A DNA stretch of 64,000 bases from PALSA-1004 sp041483135 (lineage in GTDB: Bacteria; Pseudomonadota; Gammaproteobacteria; Burkholderiales; SG8-41): NCBI GenBank assembly GCA_041483135.1, contig JBGPFE010000012.1:1-64000 (forward strand). Reading direction: 5' to 3'. Positions 42,850-51,430 of this stretch are shown piece by piece. How positions within the stretch are numbered: the stretch's first letter is position 1; every line of letters starts with the position of its first letter. The notes under the pieces were generated by a model. That model ran no database searches. It saw only the letters and a list, made by a program, of their open reading frames with translations, and was not told the origin of the DNA. Both the position numbers and the translations under genes were made by a program.

Positions 42850-43175
42850 AGGTTGTCCTGCGCTCTAACAAGAAGTCGGCCCACTAAAAGGGGCCTCTTA
42901 TAAGACCCCAAACGCGGGGTCTAGCACGGTCAGGCTACGCTCAAGCTATTGTTTCCTCAACTAGGGTAAATAACTATTTGGCGTCGGGGCCGGCGCGCGC
43001 CTACGCCTCGGCCTCTGTAGTACATGAGTCCGAGGTTGCATTGGGCGTAGGCGTCGTCTTTATTAGTTATTGGAAGCCAAAGCCAAGCGTAGAGCACGAA
43101 TGTTTATCCACTGGGGAACGGCAAAGAAGAGAATGCCGCCCTAATCATTGCTTAAATATTCTTTTATCAGAGCGA
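42850..43175. other. Gene-free interval with two strong hairpins
   Basis: 326 bp. 42902-42921 holds the hairpin AGACCCC-AAACGC-GGGGTCT. 42999-43052 holds arms GCCTACGCC/GGCGTAGGC plus inner CCTCGG/CCGAGG. The word GTTAGAG lies 14 nt before the protease start on the minus strand. No gene is seen. Confidence 0.5.
42999..43052. repeat. Long inverted repeat / hairpin
   Basis: Outer arms 42999-43007 and 43044-43052 are perfectly complementary over 9 bp. A 6-bp stem 43006-43011/43030-43035 (CCTCGG/CCGAGG) forms a competing or inner pairing. It is not followed by a T-run on either strand. Confidence 0.6.
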
Positions 43176-43448
43176 CTACCGACAGTCTTGCTCGCCGCTC
43201 TCCCAAACTACCACCTGAAGGTCAGCTCGATCCAAGTCCATATCAAAAAAAGTAAACCCAATGTCAGAGCCGTCAATGGATCTATTATTAGGTAAAGGAA
43301 AGTCCATCGAGCCACGAGCTGCCGCTTTGACCGCGCTCTTAGACTTTTCACTCGGGATAGTCTGTAAATTCCCGCCGCTACCGAAGGGGTTCTTGGACGA
43401 TGTAAGGCGATATGAATATCCTCGTTGGTATTCTCCGCCGCTTTCCAT
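43176..43448 (-). pseudogene. Fragment of a phage-type family A DNA polymerase
   Basis: About 90 codons of a PolA-type palm region. The sequence YRLTSSKNPFGSGGNLQTIPS is the segment preceding motif A, and FTFFDMDLDRADLQVVVWES is motif A itself, in the phage-like form with a D-x-D-x-D-R-A-D pattern. The frame ends six residues later (GEQDCR, stop), and no fingers, motif B or motif C region is found downstream. Upstream the frame loses similarity. It is a decayed remnant of phage or plasmid replication DNA. Confidence 0.65.
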
Positions 43449-43867
43449 ATGAGAGAGGACATGGTGTTCCCGAAATGTCGGACAGGGACTGTTTTGATTT
43501 GTTCCTGAACGGCTGATCTGTTTCTGGAGCGTCGATGGGCCGGCGCGCCGACCGCAACCACTACGACTCGGAAGATGCGGAAAGGTTCGATGACGCCGAG
43601 CATTTGCTGCGGCTTCAATGCGCCGTAGAATCTGCCGATGAACATGCAGATCGCGCAAGTAGTGAACCAAAGCATGGATCGGCTGCCTGAGGACCTGAGG
43701 GCGGCAATAATGCTCGCGAGATCGAAGGCATGAGCTACTAAATATCGCGAAGATAATGAATTGCCCCATCGGCACGGTGCGCTGCAGCATTTTCGGTGCT
43801 CGCGAGACGATCGCCGAAGAACTGCGACCGCTCCTGGGCATAGCCATAGACAAAAGCTGGTGACGCG

Positions 43868-44254
43868 ATGAAGGAGAAGTTGTCGGCCTGGATGGATGGC
43901 GAATTGAGTGACGAGCAAGTTCGCTCGCTCCTGCTGCAACTCAAGCGCGATGCCGATTTGCGCTGCAACTGGAATTGCTATCACCTGATCGGGGACGCCC
44001 TGCGCGGCGTGCAGAGACCCGACCTGTGCGCCAGAATCTGCGCTCAGCTCGACGCCGAATCGACGGCGCTCGTGTTGCAACGCCGCAGCACGGTGGAGAA
44101 AGTGCACTGGCTTGCTCTGTGGATCGCGGCGAGTGTAGCTGCGGTCCTTGTCGGTTGGATGGTGACGCGCGAACAGGAAATTCAACCGCCTCAAGACAAG
44201 TATCTTGACGTTTACAAGCTTATCAACCGCCGATTCCCGGCTCCCCATTTTTGA
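43868..44254 (+). CDS. RseA-like anti-sigma factor
   Basis: A 128-residue protein with an N-terminal cytoplasmic anti-sigma domain (MKEKLSAWMDGELSDEQ ... YHLIGDALRG) and one transmembrane helix (about residues 83-101, LALWIAASVAAVLVGW). The periplasmic tail is only about 25 residues, much shorter than in RseA. The N-terminal motif is typical of anti-sigma-E proteins of Betaproteobacteria. No rpoE-type sigma gene lies next to it, so it is either orphaned by the adjacent island or its partner is elsewhere. Confidence 0.78.
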   Translation: MKEKLSAWMDGELSDEQVRSLLLQLKRDADLRCNWNCYHLIGDALRGVQRPDLCARICAQLDAESTALVLQRRSTVEKVHWLALWIAASVAAVLVGWMVTREQEIQPPQDKYLDVYKLINRRFPAPHF

Positions 44255-44409
44255 AATCCGGCATGTGCGAGCCAGTGACTACGGTGAGGTATCTCAGGCG
44301 TCGAGGTCATGCCACGCTCATCTACAGCCACCATGCAACGCGCGCAATGTAGCCAAATTACCCGGCCTGGCCCCTCGCTCTGTTCCCCCCGTTACCGAAT
44401 CATCTGTTT

Positions 44410-44450
44410 TTGATTTTATCTGCGTCCATCTGCGTTTATCTGCGGTTCCA
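44410..44450. repeat. Short-word repeats (ATCTGCGTTTATCTGCGG type)
   Basis: Words ATCTGCGTCC, ATCTGCGTTT and ATCTGCGGTT in a row, complementary to the AACCGCAGATGAACGCCG words at 45620-45655 beyond the next gene. The pair brackets the FAD oxidoreductase gene in inverted orientation. Confidence 0.7.
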
Positions 44451-44456
44451 TACGCA

Positions 44457-45563
44457 TTAACGCGTCAGCAGTTTGTAAACGTAAGCGCCGATGGCCAGCG
44501 ACGAGGTGAGTCCCGGCGACTCGATGCCGTAGAGATTGACCATGCCCGCGATGCCGTGATCCCGCGGGCCCTGGATCACGAAGTCGGCGACGAGCTGGCT
44601 GGGGCCGCCGATCTTGGGGCGGATGCCGGTGTAGCCGGGCTGCAGCGCGCCGTCCTTCAGTCCCGGGTAGTAGTCACGGATCGCTGCGTAGAAGCGCGCC
44701 TCGCGGCTCTCGTCGAAGCGGTAATCAATGCGGTCGATCCACTGAAAGTCCGGCCCGAACTTGCAGCGGCCGCCGAGATCCACCGTGACGTGCACGCCGT
44801 GCCAGTCCCGGCGCGCGACCGGGTAGACGTGGCGGCTGAACGGCGATTTGCCGGTCAGCGTGTAGTAATGTCCGATCGCGTAGAAGGTGGGCGGGATCGT
44901 CGCGGCCGGGATACCTTCGATCCGGCGCGACACGTCCTGCGCGTAAAGCCCCGCGGCGTTGATCACCGTGTTGCACACCACCGTCATGGGCTCAGTGCCC
45001 CCGACGTCGAGCAGGATGCCGTCCGCGGTCACGCGGCCCGATTCGACGCGGCTGTTCAGCGCCAGCGAGGCGCCGCGGTTTTCGGCATCGCCGAGGCAGG
45101 CGAGCATCAGCGCATGGCTGTCGATGATGCCGGTAGAAGGCGACAGGAAGCCAGCCACCGCCGCGACCTCCGGCTCGATCCGCCGCAGTTCCTCGCGCGT
45201 GAGCATCTGCAGATCGTCCACGCCGTTGGTTTCCGCCTGCTGCCTGTATTTGCCGAGCTCCGGCACCTGGGCATCGCCGGTGGCAACGACGATCTTGGTG
45301 ATCCGCCGGTGCGCGATTCCGCGCTCGGCGCAGTAGCGGTACATGAGCTGCTTGCCCTCGACGCACAGGCGCGCCTTGAGCGATCCGGGTACGTAGTAGA
45401 TTCCGGAGTGAATGACCTCGGAGTTGCGCGAGCTGGTATGGGTGCCGATCGCGCCTTCGGCTTCGAGGATCACTACCTCGCGGCCGGCGAGCGCGAGCTC
45501 GCGCGCGATGGCAAGGCCGATCACGCCGGCGCCTATCACGGCACAGTCTATTTTTTCAGGCAT
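44457..45563 (-). CDS. FAD-dependent oxidoreductase (L-2-hydroxyglutarate oxidase-like)
   Basis: A 368-residue DAO-family flavoprotein. The N-terminal Rossmann motif is AVIGAGVIGLAIARELALAG, the conserved SSRNSEVIHSGIYY segment matches LhgO/L2HGDH proteins, and the C-terminal GIESPGLTSSLAIG closes the FAD site. It is predicted to oxidise L-2-hydroxyglutarate or a related 2-hydroxy acid to the keto acid. It is a single gene flanked by inverted short-word repeats. Confidence 0.88.
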   Translation of the reverse strand: MPEKIDCAVIGAGVIGLAIARELALAGREVVILEAEGAIGTHTSSRNSEVIHSGIYYVPGSLKARLCVEGKQLMYRYCAERGIAHRRITKIVVATGDAQVPELGKYRQQAETNGVDDLQMLTREELRRIEPEVAAVAGFLSPSTGIIDSHALMLACLGDAENRGASLALNSRVESGRVTADGILLDVGGTEPMTVVCNTVINAAGLYAQDVSRRIEGIPAATIPPTFYAIGHYYTLTGKSPFSRHVYPVARRDWHGVHVTVDLGGRCKFGPDFQWIDRIDYRFDESREARFYAAIRDYYPGLKDGALQPGYTGIRPKIGGPSQLVADFVIQGPRDHGIAGMVNLYGIESPGLTSSLAIGAYVYKLLTR

Positions 45564-45573
45564 TTGGGAAAAG

Positions 45574-45657
45574 TTTCACCGCCAAGGACGCGCAGGACGC
45601 AAAGGAAGGCGAAAACATAGGTAACCGCAGATGAACGCCGATAAACGCCGATGAATC
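45574..45657. repeat. Short-word repeats (AAGGACGCGCAGGACGCAA and AACCGCAGATGAACGCC types)
   Basis: Two word families follow each other. The first also occurs near 41050, and the second is the inverse of 44410-44450. Confidence 0.7.
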
Positions 45658-45722
45658 GAGTATGATGTTTTCGGATCGTTTTTTTGCTTATTTGCGACTT
45701 TCAATTCGATTTTACCCGAACC

Positions 45723-46565
45723 ATGTTGCCCGCGTGGGACCCCGATTTCTGCGACCGCTCGCCGATGTTCGAGCCGCTGCGCGCGGCGGCGCGCGGGCTG
45801 CGTACCCCGTACTGGCCCGGCTGCGACGATATCAATCGAATCGTCGATGCGCGGAGCGGCGCCATAGTCAATGCCGGCGGCCGGGCGCTGCGGTTTGTCG
45901 AGCCGCCGCCGCGGCAGCAGACGTTCGCAGAGCAGTACGAGCCGCGCATTTTCCTGCGCGGCGAGGTGCAGTTCCGTCCCTGCAACTGGCACGATCTGTT
46001 CAACGCGCTGGTGTGGCTCACGTTCCCGGCGGCCAAGGCGGCGCTGAACCGGCGTCATTACCTTGAACTCGAGCGGCAGCGTGAGAGCGGCGCGCAGAAT
46101 CGCGGTCCGGCGCAGGACGCGCTGACGTTGTTCGATGAAGGCGGGGTGATCGTTGCCGCAGGCGGCTCCGGTCTCGCGACACTGTTGAACGGCTTCGAGT
46201 GGAAGGAATTGTTCTGGCGGCGCCGCGCCGAAGTCGTGCACTCGATGCGCTTTTACCTGTTCGGGCACGCGCTCTATGAAAAAGCGCTCACGCCTTTCGC
46301 CGGCGTGACCGGCAGGGGTGCGATATTCGAGGTGGATGCGGACTTCCTGGCGGAGCCGCTGGCGGCGCAATTGGCTGCGCTCGACAACCGGCTGGCGCAG
46401 CGCATCAACGACGCGGCGCACTTCATGGCGACACGCGAGCTGGCGCCGGTGCCGATACTCGGCGTGCCGGGCTGGTGCGAGGAGAACGCGGACGAGCAGT
46501 ACTACGACAACATCGATTACTTCCGCCCGGCAAAGGCGGCCACCGTTACCGCTGGTCGCCGCTGA
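45723..46565 (+). CDS. DUF3025-family protein
   Basis: A 280-residue protein starting MLPAWDPDFCDRSPMFEPLR. The sequence RPCNWHDLFNALVWLTFPAA and the acid-rich NEDEE-like ENADEQYYDNIDYFRP end match the uncharacterised DUF3025 family common in Beta- and Gammaproteobacteria. The function is unknown. An upstream start at 45684 lies in repeat-adjacent sequence and is less likely. The last 20 nt overlap the convergent diguanylate cyclase gene. Confidence 0.88.
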   Translation: MLPAWDPDFCDRSPMFEPLRAAARGLRTPYWPGCDDINRIVDARSGAIVNAGGRALRFVEPPPRQQTFAEQYEPRIFLRGEVQFRPCNWHDLFNALVWLTFPAAKAALNRRHYLELERQRESGAQNRGPAQDALTLFDEGGVIVAAGGSGLATLLNGFEWKELFWRRRAEVVHSMRFYLFGHALYEKALTPFAGVTGRGAIFEVDADFLAEPLAAQLAALDNRLAQRINDAAHFMATRELAPVPILGVPGWCEENADEQYYDNIDYFRPAKAATVTAGRR

Positions 46566-47673
46566 CCGAGCTGCGGTTGCGGCCGTTTTTCTTGCTGTCG
46601 TAGAGCGCCTGGTCGGCGCGGTTCATGATCACCGCGAGTTCTTCGCCATGCTCCGGAAAGCACGCGATACCGACGCTGACGGTGGTTGGCACCTGCTTGC
46701 CCCGCGTGTCAAGCGGGGTATGGGCGATCACCTTGCGGATGCGCTCCGCGACTTCGAACGCGCCGTCCGCTTTGGTCTGCGGCAGCAGCAGCACGAATTC
46801 GTCGCCGCCGTAGCGCGCGAACACGTCGGTCTCGCGCAGCCCCTGCTGGATGCAGGTGACGGTCAGCTTGAGCAGCCGGTTTCCCGAATCGTGCCCGTAA
46901 GTGTCGTTCACCGCCTTCAGATTGTCGGAATCCACCATCACGATGCTGTAGGAATGACCGTAGCGTATCGATTGCTTGTGCATGCGGTCGGCGAGCGCGG
47001 TGAATGCGCGTACATTGTAGATGCCGGTCAACTCGTCGGTTTCCGAAATTATCTTGATGCGCGACAGCGCGCCGCGGATGTCGGCCGACAGCATGGTCGT
47101 AATGTAGGCGACCAGCAGCATCGGCGAGAGCTGCGTCATGAAATCGCCTGCGTTGGTTACCCAGAACAGCGAATCTGACGTGCTCGAATAACCGAGATAA
47201 ATGTAACACGCGGCGATCAGCGCCACCTCGAGCAGCGTGATCAGCTTGCCGAGCGTGAGCGCGCTGGTGACGATGGTCAGCAGGTAGAGATTGACGAGCG
47301 GGCTGTCGAGGCGCCCTGAGTTGTAGAGGATCCAGGTGATGAAAACGATCATCACCCAGGTTTCGATCGCGAGTTTCCAGCGCGATTCGTTGCGGTAAAT
47401 ATTGAAATAGCGGAAACCGACGACGAAAGCGGAGTAGAGCAGCAGGCCGAAATAAACCGGGGCGGTGGTTACCTCGTCGTGTCCCTGCACGATCTGGTAG
47501 AGCAGCACGAGGATGACGAGCAACCATTCGATCTCGGCGATCGTGCGGGAGAAGCCTTTCAGTTCATCGGCTTCGAAACCCGGGGCTGTGACTTGCCCCT
47601 TGCCTAGGAAATCCTCGTTCAGATGGCCCCCTTTTGCCGCCTCGCAAACCTGAACATGCGCACGTTCACGCAT
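46546..47673 (-). CDS. Membrane-bound diguanylate cyclase (GGDEF)
   Basis: A 375-residue protein with an N-terminal membrane sensor of about six helices (residues about 48-205) and a GGDEF domain (about 210-365). The active site is RYGGDEF, and an allosteric I-site RETD sits five residues upstream, so the enzyme should make c-di-GMP and be product-inhibited. The substrate-binding region is TDELTGIYNVRAF. The input signal is unknown. It convergently overlaps the DUF3025 gene by 20 nt. Confidence 0.93.
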   Translation of the reverse strand: MRERAHVQVCEAAKGGHLNEDFLGKGQVTAPGFEADELKGFSRTIAEIEWLLVILVLLYQIVQGHDEVTTAPVYFGLLLYSAFVVGFRYFNIYRNESRWKLAIETWVMIVFITWILYNSGRLDSPLVNLYLLTIVTSALTLGKLITLLEVALIAACYIYLGYSSTSDSLFWVTNAGDFMTQLSPMLLVAYITTMLSADIRGALSRIKIISETDELTGIYNVRAFTALADRMHKQSIRYGHSYSIVMVDSDNLKAVNDTYGHDSGNRLLKLTVTCIQQGLRETDVFARYGGDEFVLLLPQTKADGAFEVAERIRKVIAHTPLDTRGKQVPTTVSVGIACFPEHGEELAVIMNRADQALYDSKKNGRNRSSVSGDQR

Positions 47674-47726
47674 GGATTATGTTATTGCGTGCATCTTAAC
47701 GCATATACGGCAGGCAAAGCTACCCG

Positions 47727-47870
47727 ATGCATGACAGCTATGGGCTGTTCGGGTTGCCGGTAACCAGGGCGAACGCGCGCTGCGGTGATGTTGCGTGCGG
47801 CAGGTTCGGCATGAAGATGAGCGGCGTACTGACTAACGAAGGGACGGTGATGTTCTGGCTGGAGAGTTGA
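47727..47870 (+). CDS. Doubtful small ORF
   Basis: A 47-codon frame MHDSYGLFGL...TVMFWLES in the divergent gap upstream of the diguanylate cyclase. It has no clear ribosome-binding site and no recognised similarity. It is listed so that the gap is not read as empty; it is probably non-coding. Confidence 0.12.
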   Translation: MHDSYGLFGLPVTRANARCGDVACGRFGMKMSGVLTNEGTVMFWLES

Positions 47871-47871
47871 T

Positions 47872-47903
47872 TCCGAAACCAGAAACCCGAAACCCGAAAC
47901 TCC
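47872..47903. repeat. Short-word direct repeats (GAAACCC type)
   Basis: Three to four copies of CCGAAAC/AGAAACC between the doubtful small ORF and the stop of the coiled-coil/AsmA gene. Confidence 0.6.
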
Positions 47904-47905
47904 TT

Positions 47906-50900
47906 CTACTGGCTCAGCAGGGGGTCTTTCAGGCTGCCGCCGACGGTAAGCACCCCGCGTGCGATGGTCACGGTTTGCGAGCCGAGTTGCACGTTGAGGC
48001 GTCCCGCCAGTTCCGCCGTCGGCGCTACATCGACCGTGCCGTTCGCGGTCATCGGGCCGGAGGTGAGATTGAGGTTGCGGTAGGCAATGCGGTTGCCGGC
48101 AACCTGCGCCTCGCCGGTGATCTCGTTGAACGGCGTCTTGCCGCCGCGCATGCCACGGCGGCTCGGCGACTGCATTGCGCGCACCAGATCGACGTTGTTG
48201 AGCGCGCCTTTTTGCAGCGTGAACGTGGCGGTGATGCGCGGCGCCGCGAACAACTCGTCCGGCGTTTTCCCCAGCATCGAGAACTTCGCGCTGGTGTCGA
48301 GCGCGCCGCTCGCGACGAACCCGCGCGTGAACACCGGCAGCAGCTGCCCGACGTCGGTGCCTTTGAGGCTGAATTCACCATCGGCGGCAAGCCCGCTGCC
48401 CCATTTGACGGTGACGGCGCCTTTGAGCGCGCCGCCGTAGAGCCTGCCATCGATGCCTGTCACCGCCACTTGCTGCCGGCTTACCAGGGCGGTGCCCGCA
48501 AGATCGGAAAACTCGACTCCCGGCCCGACCGGCGGCTGCCAGTCCTTGAGGGTGAAATTCGCGCGCAGAATCCCCTGGTCCTTGAGCGGCACCAGTTCGA
48601 CGGTGGCCTTGCCGTCGCGCAACGAGGCTTTTTGCAGGCTGCCGTCTTTGCCGAGCGTGACGGTGGCTTCGAAATTCGGCATCTCGACGCCGTGCAGCGC
48701 CAGTTTGACGGCGCTCAGCTTGATGCGGTTGATCCGCAGCCGCTGAGGGCCGGCCTGCGGTTTTACCCACGTCGCGAGCCGCGGGATTGCGTCCTGATCG
48801 ATGTTGACCGTGAACAGCTGGACTTCGTCGAGATTCTTGCTTTCCTCGAATATCGCGAACGGGGACACCGGAATGATCGCGGAATCGATGCTGACGTCCT
48901 GCGCCTTGCCGATGATGATGCGCTCGAGCTTGAGTTGCGGCGAGGGTAGCAGCGAAAAGCGCAGGGTGGCGATATTGACCGGCTCCTGCAGCCGATCGGA
49001 CAGCAGTTGCTCGACGTTGCCGATGTAGCCCGACAGCGGAACAATTTGCAATAGCGCGAGCCCGAGCGCGATCAGCACCACCAGGCCGCCCGCCAGCATG
49101 CGCCCCCACTTGACGGGTTTCCTGACGTGGGCGACGGCAACGCCTTTGGCGGCTACCTCGCTCCGTTCGAGCGTGCGCTGCGCCCCCGACGCCTCGGCGC
49201 GCTTCTGCGCGTCGGTGCGCGCCTTGACTTCGGCTTCGAGCTCAGCCTGCGCGCGCGATCTGAGTTCGGCCTCGACCTTGGCCTTGATCTCTTGCTCGGC
49301 GCTCTGACGCATCTGGTGTTCCTGCATCACCCGCGCCACGGCTTCCTGCTTGGCGCGGTCTTCGGCCGAGGCGCGCGCGCGCTTCTCGGCGAGCGCCTTC
49401 TGCTCGGCTTTCACGCGCGCCGTCATCTCCGCTTGCGCTTTGGCGACCGCCTGCTCGTGCGCAAGCCGCGCCGTGTCGAGCATTTTTTGCGCTTGATCGC
49501 GCGCTTTCTGCGCTTCCGCGGTTTCCTTGTCGGCGGCCTCGCGGATCAGCTTCTCCGCGGTCTGGCTGATTTTGAGCGCGGATGCCGCCTTGTTTTCGGC
49601 GTCCGCACGCGCTTTGCGCTCAGCTTCGATCTGGGTTTCGAGCTCGGCCATGGCCTTGCGTTCGGCCTCTTCGCGCGCCTTGCGCTCGATCTCGGCCTGG
49701 GCTTCGGCCTCTTCGCGCGCCTTGCGCTCGACCTCGAACCTGGCCTCGACTTCACCACGTGCCTTGTGCTCGGCTTCCTCGCGTGCCTGGTTCACCGCTT
49801 CTTCGCGTGACTGCCGCTCGACCGCGACCTGCGCTTCCGCCTCGGTGCGCGCTTTACGCTCGGCCTGGGCTTCTTCGCGCGCCTTCGCTTCGCCCGCCGT
49901 GCGCACTTCGACTTCTTCGCGTGCTTTACGGACGTCCTCGTCGCGCGCCTTGATCTCTATCGCCGCCCTCGCTTCCGCTTCCTGGCGCGCTTTGCGTTCG
50001 GCTTCGACTCTGGTCTCCGCCTCTTCGCGCGCCTTGCGCTCGGCTACTTCGCGCGCCTGCGCCTCCGCGCTCGCCTTGCGGATGTTTTCTTCGAGCGCCT
50101 TCAGCTCCGCGCGCGTCTTGGCCTCGGCCTCCTCGCGCGCGATCTGCAGCTCGGTTTCGCGCTGCAGCTTGTCGGCGTCATCCTGGGTGCGGAACTCTGC
50201 TGCGGCCCTGGCTTTGCCTTCGGCCGCCGCGCGCGCTTCGGCTTCAATTTTGGCTTTGGCTTCGGCTTCAGCCAGCGCACGCATGGCCTGTTCGGCTTTG
50301 GCGAGCGCCTCCTGCTTGGCAGCTTCAGCGGTGCGCGCAATCGCATTGGCTTCGGCCTTGATCTGTTCCCCAACTTGTTCCCTGCCACGGTTTTCCGCCG
50401 CCGCGCGTGCTTCGGCTTCGGTTTTTGCCCTGGCTTCGGCTTCGGCCCTGGCGGCTGAGGCGGCTTCCGCCATCGCTTGCGCTTGCGCGATCGCTGCCTC
50501 GGCGGCTTTGGCGCGCGCCTCGGCTTCAGCGCGTGCTATGGATTCGACTTCAGTGCGAGTCTTGGCTTCAGCTTCGGCGCGGGCGCGCGCTTCACCTTCC
50601 GCCTTGGCGCGTTCCTCGGCTTGTTTCAGCGCCTGCTCCATGGCGCGCATCTTGGCTTCGACCGCGACGCGTGCCCGCGCTTCCGCTGCGGCGCGCGCCC
50701 GCGATTCCGCTTCCGCGTGCGCCCGCGCTTCCGCTTCCGCGCGCGCACTCGCTTCCGCTTTGGCCTTGGCTGCGGCTTCGATCGTGGCTTTGGCTTCCCC
50801 AGCTGCCCGGGCGCGCGCTTCGGCTTCGGCCCTGGCCTTGGCTTCCATGGCCGCGTGCAGGCGTGCTTCGGCTTCGGCTTTGGCGTTGGCTCCGGTCGCG

Positions 50901-51430
50901 GACTTGGCATCGACTTCCGCTTCGGCGCCGGCTTGCGTGGCGGCGCGCGCTTCTTCCTCGGCCTTCAGCTTGGCGACGGCTTCCTGTTTGGCTTTGGCTT
51001 CCGCCGCTGCCCGTGCGCGCGCTTCGATTTCCTGCCGTGTTTTGGCTTCGGCGGCGGCGCGCGCTTCGGTTTCAGCGCGTGCTTTGGCGGCGGCCTCGGC
51101 CTTGGCGCGCGACTCGGCTTCGGAATTGAGTTGCGCTACTTTTGCGGGCGAAGTGAAATCGAGATCGAAATCCTCGCCGGCAGCCGCTGCCGGCTGGCCG
51201 GCGGCGGGCGGCTGGGAAAAGACCTTGATGTAACCGTCGGCGGTCAGCTTGTCGAGTGCCTGCTTGAGCGCCACTTCAGCTACGCGTGCCTTGTGCGGCA
51301 GATCGGCAACCGGGGTTTTGCCATCGACGGCGAGAAACACCAGGCCGAGCTCGCGCGTGAGCTTGATGGTTCGGTTCTTGACCTCGAGTATGCCCTTGGA
51401 GGTCTTGGTGTATATCGTCTGTGGGTGCAT
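47906..51430 (-). CDS. Giant coiled-coil protein with N-terminal winged-helix-like module and C-terminal AsmA-like domain
   Basis: A 1174-residue protein with four parts. Residues 1-75 form a small alpha-beta module (TIYTKTSKGILEVKNRTIKL, then FLAVDGKTPVADL) also found at 56365-57534. Residues about 105-760 are an uninterrupted Ala/Glu/Arg/Lys heptad region (AEAEARAKAEAE pattern). One transmembrane helix follows (about 778-802), then about 370 residues like AsmA (NIATLRFSLLPSPQLKLERI; FSDLAGTALVSRQQ). It could span cytoplasm to periplasm with a roughly 100-nm-scale rod, inferred from heptad length. The codon repetition in the rod also creates long false frames on the plus strand. Confidence 0.8.
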   Translation of the reverse strand: MHPQTIYTKTSKGILEVKNRTIKLTRELGLVFLAVDGKTPVADLPHKARVAEVALKQALDKLTADGYIKVFSQPPAAGQPAAAAGEDFDLDFTSPAKVAQLNSEAESRAKAEAAAKARAETEARAAAEAKTRQEIEARARAAAEAKAKQEAVAKLKAEEEARAATQAGAEAEVDAKSATGANAKAEAEARLHAAMEAKARAEAEARARAAGEAKATIEAAAKAKAEASARAEAEARAHAEAESRARAAAEARARVAVEAKMRAMEQALKQAEERAKAEGEARARAEAEAKTRTEVESIARAEAEARAKAAEAAIAQAQAMAEAASAARAEAEARAKTEAEARAAAENRGREQVGEQIKAEANAIARTAEAAKQEALAKAEQAMRALAEAEAKAKIEAEARAAAEGKARAAAEFRTQDDADKLQRETELQIAREEAEAKTRAELKALEENIRKASAEAQAREVAERKAREEAETRVEAERKARQEAEARAAIEIKARDEDVRKAREEVEVRTAGEAKAREEAQAERKARTEAEAQVAVERQSREEAVNQAREEAEHKARGEVEARFEVERKAREEAEAQAEIERKAREEAERKAMAELETQIEAERKARADAENKAASALKISQTAEKLIREAADKETAEAQKARDQAQKMLDTARLAHEQAVAKAQAEMTARVKAEQKALAEKRARASAEDRAKQEAVARVMQEHQMRQSAEQEIKAKVEAELRSRAQAELEAEVKARTDAQKRAEASGAQRTLERSEVAAKGVAVAHVRKPVKWGRMLAGGLVVLIALGLALLQIVPLSGYIGNVEQLLSDRLQEPVNIATLRFSLLPSPQLKLERIIIGKAQDVSIDSAIIPVSPFAIFEESKNLDEVQLFTVNIDQDAIPRLATWVKPQAGPQRLRINRIKLSAVKLALHGVEMPNFEATVTLGKDGSLQKASLRDGKATVELVPLKDQGILRANFTLKDWQPPVGPGVEFSDLAGTALVSRQQVAVTGIDGRLYGGALKGAVTVKWGSGLAADGEFSLKGTDVGQLLPVFTRGFVASGALDTSAKFSMLGKTPDELFAAPRITATFTLQKGALNNVDLVRAMQSPSRRGMRGGKTPFNEITGEAQVAGNRIAYRNLNLTSGPMTANGTVDVAPTAELAGRLNVQLGSQTVTIARGVLTVGGSLKDPLLSQ

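Noticed and set aside
43208..44248. 346-codon minus-strand frame overlapping the anti-sigma gene
   Set aside because: Its first half is antisense to the clear RseA-like gene, and its second half conflicts with the polymerase fragment frame, which shows motif A. I see no family resemblance.
49527..51233. 568-codon open frame on the plus strand opposite the coiled-coil gene
   Set aside because: It is the antisense image of repetitive Ala/Glu/Arg codons; the product is a Ser/Ala/Arg repeat without domains, and the minus-strand gene has the start, domains and membrane helix of a real protein.
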